Shown here: positions 58,461 through 64,000 of the stretch, piece by piece
How the letters are laid out: each line of letters opens with the position of its first letter
Position numbering within the stretch: the first letter of the stretch is position 1
Assembly: GCA_047459075.1 (NCBI GenBank)
Contig: VSCH01000015.1
Location: 1-64,000 of the forward strand
Source: ZC4RG19 sp017577565
Lineage (GTDB): Bacteria; Actinomycetota; Acidimicrobiia; Acidimicrobiales; VFJN01
Reading direction: 5' to 3'
DNA: 64,000 nt
Translations under genes and position numbers: made by a program
The notes under the pieces: generated by a model
The model's database searches: none
What the model was told of the DNA's origin: nothing
The model's input: only the letters and a program-made list of their open reading frames with translations

Positions 58461-58534
58461 CCACCGGCGCGGGCCCGCCGCGACGGCGCGCCCGGCCCGT
58501 CACGGCCGGTCCGGCGACGGGCGGTCGGTGGTCA
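58458..58534. repeat. 9-bp inverted repeat spanning two convergent stop codons
   Basis: TGACCACCG (58458-58466) and CGGTGGTCA (58526-58534) contain the stop codons of the sucrase-like gene and the 60-residue gene. With GC-rich sequence between, they could form a bidirectional terminator. There is no T tract. Confidence 0.45.
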
Positions 58535-58714
58535 GGGACGGGGGCGGACCCCGGCGTCGCGGGCGTGCTCGCCGTTGGAGGAGGCGGCGCCGATCTGCCC
58601 GGGGACACCCGGCCCGCTGCCGGCGGGACCGGTCCCCCGCCCGCGGACGACCGCGACGACGGCCACCACCGCGCCGACGAGCGCTGCCACGAGGAGCGCC
58701 GTGCGGATGCGCAT
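58532..58714 (-). CDS. small membrane or secreted hypothetical protein
   Basis: The 60-residue protein begins MRIRTALLVAALVGAVVAVV, a signal-anchor-like helix. A basic turn and a Gly/Pro/Ser-rich tail follow. ATG 58714 has TAGCGT 8 nt upstream, the leaderless-type promoter of this window. No family was recognised. Confidence 0.6.
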   Translation of the reverse strand: MRIRTALLVAALVGAVVAVVAVVRGRGTGPAGSGPGVPGQIGAASSNGEHARDAGVRPRP

Positions 58715-58722
58715 CGCCTCGG

Positions 58723-58728
58723 ACGCTA
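58723..58728 (-). promoter_or_regulatory. -10 element of the 60-residue gene
   Basis: TAGCGT on the minus strand lies 8 nt before ATG 58714. It overlaps the end of the GNAT gene at 58726. Confidence 0.5.
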
Positions 58729-59055
58729 CCGAGCGCGGTCGCCGGCGCGCAGCTCGGCGTCCGCCCCCGGGTCAACGAGGTCGGCGTACTCGGGGTGCCG
58801 CTCGACGTACCGGGCCACGAACGGGCAGAGGGCGACCATGCGCCGGCCCGAGCGGCGGACGTCGTCGAGCGCCCCGCGCGCCAAGCGGCTGCCCAGGCCC
58901 CGCCCCTCGAACCGGTCGTCGACCTCGGTGTGGGTGAGGACCCGCACGTCGCCCCGGTCCTCGTAGGCGACGAAGCCGGCGACCTCGCCGCCGACGGTGA
59001 CCTCGTAGCGGTGCCGCCCCGGGTCGTCGTGCACCTCGACCGTCTCGTCGGTCAT
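58726..59055 (-). CDS. GNAT-family acetyltransferase (YjdJ-like, short)
   Basis: The 109-residue protein belongs to the short GNAT_C/YjdJ group: RYEVTVGGEVAGFVAYED, then FEGRGLGSRLARGALDDVR and the hallmark ALCPFVARYVERHPEYADLV with Cys before the helix. ATG 59055 has GAGGAGG 6 nt upstream. It is divergent from the DJ-1 gene. Substrate is unknown. Confidence 0.88.
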   Translation of the reverse strand: MTDETVEVHDDPGRHRYEVTVGGEVAGFVAYEDRGDVRVLTHTEVDDRFEGRGLGSRLARGALDDVRRSGRRMVALCPFVARYVERHPEYADLVDPGADAELRAGDRAR

Positions 59056-59147
59056 CGCTGCCTCCTCGGCGCCCGCCTCGGTCGGTCGGGGCCGGGGCCA
59101 CCGTACCCGCCCGCCCCGGCGGCGACTCCCACCCGCGCCGACCCGCC

Positions 59148-59172
59148 GTGTAGCACCGCCCTCGACGGGATA
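59148..59172 (+). promoter_or_regulatory. SigB/SigF-type promoter before the DJ-1/PfpI gene
   Basis: GTGT (59148-59151), exactly 15 nt, GGGATA (59167-59172), 40 nt before ATG 59212. The GTGTAG start is shared with the site before the sigma gene at 41232. Confidence 0.6.
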
Positions 59173-59211
59173 GCTGTCCCGGGAGACCACGACGACGCGA
59201 GGAGCATCCCC

Positions 59212-59778
59212 ATGGCAGCTGACATCGACGGCGCGCAGATCGCCTTCCTCGTGGCCAACGAGGGGGTCGAGCAGGTCGAGCTCACCGAGCCCTGGACGGC
59301 CGTCGAGAAGGCGGGCGGCCGCCCCGTGCTCGTGGCACCCGAGAGCGGCCCGGTGCAGGCCTTCCACCACCTCGACAAGGCCGAGTCGTTCCCGGTCGAC
59401 CAGGTGCTCGGCACGGCCAGCCCCACCGAGTTCGACGCCCTCGTGCTGCCCGGCGGCGTCGCCAACCCGGACGCCCTCCGCACCGACGAGCGGGCGGTGC
59501 GCTTCGTGCGGGAGTTCGTCGAGGCCGGCAAGCCGGTCGCGGCCATCTGCCACGCGCCCTGGGTGCTCGTCGAGGCCGGCGTCGTCCGCGGGCGCCGGCT
59601 GACCAGCTGGCCGAGCCTGCGCACCGACGTCACGAACGCCGGCGGCGAGTGGACCGACGAGCCGGTGGTGATCGACCGGGACGGCCCCAACACGCTGGTG
59701 ACGAGCCGCAAGCCCGCCGACCTCGACGCCTTCTGCGACGCGCTCCTCGGGGTGGTGGCCGACCGCCTCGAGCGCTGA
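59212..59778 (+). CDS. DJ-1/PfpI-family protein
   Basis: The 188-residue protein has the nucleophile elbow PVAAICHAPWVLVEAG with the reactive Cys. ALVLPGGVANPDALRTDE and DVTNAGGEWTDEPVVIDRDG are typical of PfpI/YhbO proteins. Members act as glyoxalase III, deglycase-like or chaperone proteins in stress. ATG 59212 has GAGGAG upstream and a stress-sigma-like promoter. Confidence 0.93.
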   Translation: MAADIDGAQIAFLVANEGVEQVELTEPWTAVEKAGGRPVLVAPESGPVQAFHHLDKAESFPVDQVLGTASPTEFDALVLPGGVANPDALRTDERAVRFVREFVEAGKPVAAICHAPWVLVEAGVVRGRRLTSWPSLRTDVTNAGGEWTDEPVVIDRDGPNTLVTSRKPADLDAFCDALLGVVADRLER

Positions 59779-59825
59779 CCCGGCCGACCCGTCCGACGGC
59801 CCACCGGGCGCGGCGCCCGAGGGGC

Positions 59826-61043
59826 TCACCGGGCCCGGAAGGCGATCGGCAGCCGGCGCAGGCCCCGGATGACCATCCGCTCGTTCCACTCCGGCTCGCC
59901 GTCGAGCCGGAGGTCGTCGAGCCCGACGAGGGCGCCGAGCGCCACCTCGGCCTGGAGCCGGGCGAGGTGCATCCCGAGGCACCGGTGGATGCCCGCGCCG
60001 AACTGGACGTGCTGGGCGGCGTCCGGCCGGTCGACGCGCACCCGGTCCGGGTCGTCCCAGCGCGCCGGGTCGCGGTTGGCGGCGCCGACGCAGGCGTAGA
60101 GGACGTCGCCGGGCGCGACCTCCCGCCCGCCGAGGACCATCGGCCGGGTGGCGATCCGCCGGACGAACTGGTTGGGCCCGTCGAAGCGGGCCAGCTCGTC
60201 GACCGCGTTCCGGAGGAGGTCGGGGCGGGCCCGCAGCAGCGCGAGCTGGTCGGGCTGGCGCAGCAGGGCGAGCAGCCCGTTGCCGATCAGCGACATCGTC
60301 GGCTCGTGGCCGGCGACGTAGAGGGTGACCACCTGGGCGACCAGCTCGTCACGGGACAGGCGGTCGCCGGCGTCCTCGGCGGTGACGAGCGCGGTGAGCA
60401 GGTCGTCGGCCGGGTGGCGGCGCTTGGCCTCGATCACCTCGCCCAGGTGCTCGTACATCTCGTCCATGAGGGCCCGGCACCGCTCGTGCTCGGCGTCGTC
60501 GATGACCGGGTCGAGGACGCGGGTCACCGCCCTGATCCACTCCCGCACCTGCTCGGCGTCCTCGTCGGGCAGGCCGAGCACGTCGTTGAACACGGCGACG
60601 GGCAGCGGGTAGGCGAACTCGGCGATCAGGTCGGCCGACCCCCGGGACGCCAGCGCGGCGATCGCCGCCGCGACCCGCTGCTCGACCGTCCGGCGCAGCG
60701 CCTCCACCGGGCGAGGGCCGAACGGCGCCTGCACCAGTCGCCGCAACCGGCCGTGGTCGGGCTCGTCCCGCAGCACGAGCGTGTCCGGCGACCGCCCGGT
60801 GCGGGCCTGGCGCTCGCGCTGGCGCTCCACGGTGGGCGTCGGCCGGGCGTGGCGCAGCTCGACGCTGACCGTCGGGTCGCGCAGCACCGCGGCCACGTCG
60901 TCGAACCGGGTGAGCACCCACCCGTCGACGAGCGGCGACCAGTGCACCGGGTCGTGCGCCCGCAGCCGGGCGTACTGCTCGTAGGGCGAGGCGACGAACC
61001 CCTCCTCGAGCGGGTCGAAGGCCACCGGCGCGTCGACGGTCAC
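59826..61043 (-). CDS. cytochrome P450 (second)
   Basis: The 405-residue P450 has the I-helix TLYVAGHEPTMSLIG, where the acid-alcohol pair reads EPT rather than ET. It also has an ExxR-like VDELARFDGPN and the heme loop VQFGAGIHRCLGMHLARL. LRDEPDHGRLRRLV is the C-helix. GTG 61043 (VTVDAPVAFDPLEEGF) has GGGGGG 7 nt upstream; the frame opens at 61157 without a ribosome-binding site. No redox partner is adjacent. Substrate is unknown. Confidence 0.93.
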   Translation of the reverse strand: MTVDAPVAFDPLEEGFVASPYEQYARLRAHDPVHWSPLVDGWVLTRFDDVAAVLRDPTVSVELRHARPTPTVERQRERQARTGRSPDTLVLRDEPDHGRLRRLVQAPFGPRPVEALRRTVEQRVAAAIAALASRGSADLIAEFAYPLPVAVFNDVLGLPDEDAEQVREWIRAVTRVLDPVIDDAEHERCRALMDEMYEHLGEVIEAKRRHPADDLLTALVTAEDAGDRLSRDELVAQVVTLYVAGHEPTMSLIGNGLLALLRQPDQLALLRARPDLLRNAVDELARFDGPNQFVRRIATRPMVLGGREVAPGDVLYACVGAANRDPARWDDPDRVRVDRPDAAQHVQFGAGIHRCLGMHLARLQAEVALGALVGLDDLRLDGEPEWNERMVIRGLRRLPIAFRAR

Positions 61044-61190
61044 CGCCGCACCCCCCGGGTGGCCGCGGCGCTCGGGCGGGCTGGGCCCGGTCGTGGCATG
61101 GCTCCCCCCTCCGACGGCTCGTGCACCTGACGACACGGTTCGTGGCGACCGTACCACCGCCGTCGGCGGTGGTCGGCGGCCCCGCAGTGG

Positions 61191-63680
61191 CTACAGCTCC
61201 TCGCGCCGCTGCATCAGCTGGAACATGAACCAGCCCGGCAGCATCGGCAGCCAGTGCGTCACCAGCCGGAAGGTCAGCACGGCGGGGACCGCGCTGCTCT
61301 CCGGCATCCCGTAGCCGGTGAGCGCGAACACGAGGGCGCCCTCGATCGCCCCCAGCCCGCCCGGCGTCGGCGCCGCGGAGCCGAGCGCCGCGGCCACCAG
61401 GTAGGCGGCGCCGATCTCGGGGAAGCTGATCCCGCCGCCGAAGGCGGCGACGGCGGCCGTCAAGCTGAGGATGTAGGCCGAGGTGATCCCCATCGACCCG
61501 CCGAGCAGGCCGATGACCCGCATGGGGTCGGTGAGCACGTCGGCCAGCGTCGACGCCGCGGTGCGGACCTGCTCGACGAGCGGCGGCAGCACCCGGCGCC
61601 GCACGGCGGGGACGAGCCCGACGACCAGCCCGCTGGCCGACAGGACGATCGCCACGACGACGAAGACGACGCTGGCGTCGGGCAGCTCGAACCGCAGCCC
61701 GCTGGAGCCCACCCACAGGAGGAAGCCGCCCATGAGCGACAGGTGGACGGCGAAGCCGGCCAGCGCGCACAGCCCGACGGCGGCGGCCGCCGGGCCGGGT
61801 TCGATGCCCGACCGCTGCAGGAACCGGACGCCGACGGCGAGCGTGCCCGTGTTGGCGGGCGCGATGCGGCTGACGAACGTGGACGCCAGCTGCATCCGCA
61901 GCGCCGGCAGGTACGGGATCGGGTCGGGCACCGAGGCGACGAAGGCCAGGGCGGCCGAGGCGATCATGGCGCCGGCGCCCACGACCATCGGCGCCAGCCA
62001 CCACCAGTTGGCGTCGCTGGCCGCGTCGAGCGTGTCGCCCCAGTCGCCGATCTGCGGCAGCAGGACGTAGACGCCGACGACGGCGGCGACGAGGGACAGC
62101 AGCGTGCGGGGCCGGATCCGGTCCAGCCGGGCGAGCGGGGCCGGCTCGACGCCGGTGGCCCCGGCGATGGCCGTCCGCAGCGCGTCGAGCAGGGCGCGCT
62201 CGTTGCGGGCCGCCCGCCGCGTCGTGCGGGGCAGGGCCAGCGGCTGCAGGTACGGCACGGCCGACACGACGGCGTGGGGCCCGAGCGCCTCCACGGCGGC
62301 GTCGACCGCCGCCTCGGCACCCATGACCGCGGCGGTCGAGGCCAGCAGCTGGGCCCGGTCGAGGGCCAGGTCGCGGTCGCGGGCGGCGATGGCGGCGCCG
62401 TCGAACCCCCGCAGGACGATCCGCCCGTCGCGGGTGACCCAGATCGAGTCGAGGTCGAGGTTGCGGTGGGCGATGCGGTGGCGGTGCAGGGCGTCCACCT
62501 GCCGCCACATGTCGATCACCAGCTCCCGCGGCAGCGGCGAGGCGGCGCCGGCCTCCGGCGCCACGGCCTCGGCCGCCGAGGACGGATGGGCCACCACGCT
62601 GGCCACCGGGGCGGCGTCGACCCGGTCCTCGAGCAACCCGACCGAGCCCTGGGCCGAGGCGACGATCCCCCGCACCGGCGCCACCCGGGCGCCGGCGTCG
62701 GCGGCGGCCCGCTGGGCCAGCGCCTCGTGCTCGATCCGCCGCTGGACCGTGTCGTAGGGACGGTCGTTGACCCAGGTGCGGAGGCGGGCCGAGCGCCACA
62801 GCTCCTCCAGCAGGTTCTCGGACCGGTCGTGCACGGTGCGCACCCGCATCTCCAGCGTCGGCCGGCCCGCCATCTCGACCTCGTAGACGAGCGGGCTCGA
62901 CCCCGGCAGCTGCTCGATCCGCAGCGGGCGGCCGATCGACCGCAGCATCGCCACGAGCTCGGGCGCCTCGGGGTCGCTGCCCTCGCTGCCGAAGACGAGC
63001 AGGGCGAGCGAGCCGGCCGCCATCCCGACGGCGATGGCCACGACGATGTCGAGCGGCGGCTCGCTCGACGACACGACCCGCAGCACCGTGAGCAGCGCCA
63101 CGCCCGCCCACAGGACCCGCCGCCACTGCTGCGAGAGCCACTGCGAGGCGACGATGACCAGCGCGACCGCGGCGGCGATCAGCGGCGAGGTGGCGAACTC
63201 CGGCGACGACACCTCGACGACCGTGTCGGTGGCCGGGTCGCGGGCGATCACCCCCTGGTCGGCGAGCAGGTCGGCCAGCCACCCCATCGCCGTGCCCGCC
63301 CCGAGCGCGGCGACGGCCAGCGACACGGCCTGGAGGAACCGGCGCCGGACGACGAGGACGACGAGCGCCAGCGTGGGCACGAGGACGGTGCCGAGCACCG
63401 CCAGGCCGGTGAGCGCCTCGGCGAACCGGTCCGGCACCCGCTGGTAGACCTCGACGAGGTCCTCCTCCGCCCCGCCGATGGTGTTGCGCAGCAACGTGGC
63501 GACCAGCACGCCGACGCCGATGAGCAGGAGCGACACGAGGAAGCGGACGACGTCGGCCTGGGAGCGGACCCGGCGGCGGGGTGTGACCGACACGAGGACC
63601 CCGGCCACCACGCCGACGTCGTCGCTCGCCGTCCCGGACGCGATCGCTCCTGTGCTCTGCACCGTGCTCCATCCTCGCAC
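61191..63680 (-). CDS. membrane protein: pseudokinase domain fused to LPG-synthase/YbhN-type flippase
   Basis: The 829-residue protein has about seven N-terminal membrane segments (LVSLLLIGVGVLVATLL onward). A central cytoplasmic kinase-like domain (~260-480) reads HRHRIAHRNLDLDSIWVTRD and RIVLRGFDGAAIA, so HRD becomes HRN and DFG becomes FDG. It ends in a C-terminal lysylphosphatidylglycerol-synthase/YbhN-like membrane domain (VSRIAPANTGTLAVGVRFLQ, GSAAPTPGGLGAIEGALVFA). The family moves or modifies lipids; the kinase part is probably non-catalytic. GTG 63680 or GTG 63662 may be the start. Confidence 0.87.
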   Translation of the reverse strand: MRGWSTVQSTGAIASGTASDDVGVVAGVLVSVTPRRRVRSQADVVRFLVSLLLIGVGVLVATLLRNTIGGAEEDLVEVYQRVPDRFAEALTGLAVLGTVLVPTLALVVLVVRRRFLQAVSLAVAALGAGTAMGWLADLLADQGVIARDPATDTVVEVSSPEFATSPLIAAAVALVIVASQWLSQQWRRVLWAGVALLTVLRVVSSSEPPLDIVVAIAVGMAAGSLALLVFGSEGSDPEAPELVAMLRSIGRPLRIEQLPGSSPLVYEVEMAGRPTLEMRVRTVHDRSENLLEELWRSARLRTWVNDRPYDTVQRRIEHEALAQRAAADAGARVAPVRGIVASAQGSVGLLEDRVDAAPVASVVAHPSSAAEAVAPEAGAASPLPRELVIDMWRQVDALHRHRIAHRNLDLDSIWVTRDGRIVLRGFDGAAIAARDRDLALDRAQLLASTAAVMGAEAAVDAAVEALGPHAVVSAVPYLQPLALPRTTRRAARNERALLDALRTAIAGATGVEPAPLARLDRIRPRTLLSLVAAVVGVYVLLPQIGDWGDTLDAASDANWWWLAPMVVGAGAMIASAALAFVASVPDPIPYLPALRMQLASTFVSRIAPANTGTLAVGVRFLQRSGIEPGPAAAAVGLCALAGFAVHLSLMGGFLLWVGSSGLRFELPDASVVFVVVAIVLSASGLVVGLVPAVRRRVLPPLVEQVRTAASTLADVLTDPMRVIGLLGGSMGITSAYILSLTAAVAAFGGGISFPEIGAAYLVAAALGSAAPTPGGLGAIEGALVFALTGYGMPESSAVPAVLTFRLVTHWLPMLPGWFMFQLMQRREEL

Positions 63681-63753
63681 GGCGCGCGAGCCGCGCCGAT
63701 GACGGCGACCTGGGAGCCTCTCCTGTCGCCCGGCACCGCCTTGACCGACGCCC

Positions 63754-63772
63754 GGATGTTCGGAGAACCTAA
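63754..63772 (+). promoter_or_regulatory. IdeR/DtxR-like iron box
   Basis: The 19-nt segment GGATGTTCGGAGAACCTAA matches the IdeR consensus TTAGGTTAGGCTAACCTAA at 13 of 19 positions, including the complete right half AACCTAA. It lies 37 bp before the FecCD permease start. Confidence 0.5.
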
Positions 63773-63777
63773 CACGG

Positions 63778-63813
63778 ATGTCAGCACCGCCGCCGACCCC
63801 CGTCCGGGCATGA
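63778..63813 (+). CDS. possible 11-codon upstream reading frame
   Basis: ATG 63778 encodes MSAPPPTPVRA and stops at TGA 63811-63813, overlapping the permease ATG (ATGA). It could couple translation of the permease. There is no clear Shine-Dalgarno, so it may be fortuitous. Confidence 0.3.
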   Translation: MSAPPPTPVRA

Positions 63814-64000
63814 CGACCGTCGCCGGCGCACCGCCCGCCCGCCCGGACAGCGGCACGGCACCGGCCCGGCCCGCCGGCCGGCCCCGCCGCACGCTGCTCG
63901 CCTCGGGGTGGAGCAGGGCGGGCGGCCTGCTCCTCGCCGTCGCCGTCCTCGCCGTGGTCGCGGTGTGCTCGATCGCGTTCGGCTCGAAGCCCATCCCGTT
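63810..64000 (+). CDS. FecCD-family iron-siderophore ABC transporter permease (3' end outside window)
   Basis: The first 63 residues are visible: a Pro/Ala/Arg-rich cytoplasmic tail, then the first membrane helix (GLLLAVAVLAVVAVCSIAFG) followed by SKPIP. That helix and the (S/G)(S/A)(K/R)P(I/V)P turn are the standard start of FecCD/BtuC permeases. An IdeR-like box upstream supports iron control. ATG 63810 is the start. Confidence 0.72.
   Translation, partial: MTTVAGAPPARPDSGTAPARPAGRPRRTLLASGWSRAGGLLLAVAVLAVVAVCSIAFGSKPIP

Noticed and set aside
1..64000. Horizontally acquired island or mobile element
   Set aside because: No transposase, integrase, phage gene, direct flanking repeats at the tRNA, or shift in base composition was seen.

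Overview
The window is about 75% G+C with strong GTG start use. It reads as a chromosomal segment of a high-GC actinomycete. A 6C small RNA, a HelD/HelR-type RNA-polymerase helicase, a SigB/SigF stress-sigma network, several acyl-CoA dehydrogenases, two P450s and a mitochondrial-type aconitase fit a member of the class Acidimicrobiia (Iamia-like), but this placement is an inference. No insertion sequence, integrase, phage gene or CRISPR array was seen, and composition is even throughout. No stretch longer than about 300 bases lacks a gene, RNA or regulatory content. Many very long antisense open frames are composition artefacts.

Layout. 1-9.3 kb: end of a Pro/Ala-rich one-pass membrane protein, a GntR regulator divergent from aconitase, a VOC-PAS-GAF-GGDEF signalling protein, a HAD-acyltransferase fusion and an APH-fold kinase. 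9.3-9.6 kb: a 6C sRNA with its own promoter and terminator, next to a LysR gene. 10.5-18.7 kb: citrate synthase, a quinone oxidoreductase, an acyl-ACP thioesterase, a YbaK editing protein, a GNAT, an acyl-CoA dehydrogenase and a GNAT/acyl-CoA synthetase fusion. 18.8-29.3 kb: a lipoprotein metallopeptidase with an internal duplication, aldehyde dehydrogenase and P450 (divergent), acetoacetyl-CoA synthetase, a phosphatase, an MFS-TetR operon and a second TetR. 29.3-37.8 kb: an apparently frameshifted histidine kinase, two degenerate acyl-CoA dehydrogenases, a HelR-like helicase, a sucrase/ferredoxin-like protein and tRNA-Val(GAC). 37.9-40.0 kb: 4-hydroxyphenylpyruvate dioxygenase divergent from an Lrp/AsnC regulator. 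40.1-50.5 kb: a stress-signalling block with two SigB/F sigma factors, STAS antagonists, HATPase anti-sigma factors, a PAS protein, a cold-shock protein and a compact rsbR-rsbS-rsbT-(rsbX-like)-(rsbU-like)-MEDS/ATPase operon. 50.6-59.8 kb: a kinase-like pair, a GH3 glycosidase, two small charged proteins, a JmjC/cupin oxygenase coupled to a second sucrase/ferredoxin-like protein, a GNAT and a DJ-1/PfpI protein. 59.8-64 kb: a P450, a pseudokinase-flippase membrane protein and the start of a FecCD iron-siderophore permease with an IdeR-like box.

Two promoter classes recur. One is a -10 TA(G/C)CGT-like element 7-8 nt before the start codon (leaderless mRNAs). The other is a SigB/SigF-type GTKT/GTTA-N15-GGG(A/T)(A/T) element. 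The second class sits before a sigma-factor gene, a small membrane protein, the two small charged proteins and the DJ-1 gene, so the stress cluster and part of its probable regulon lie in this window.
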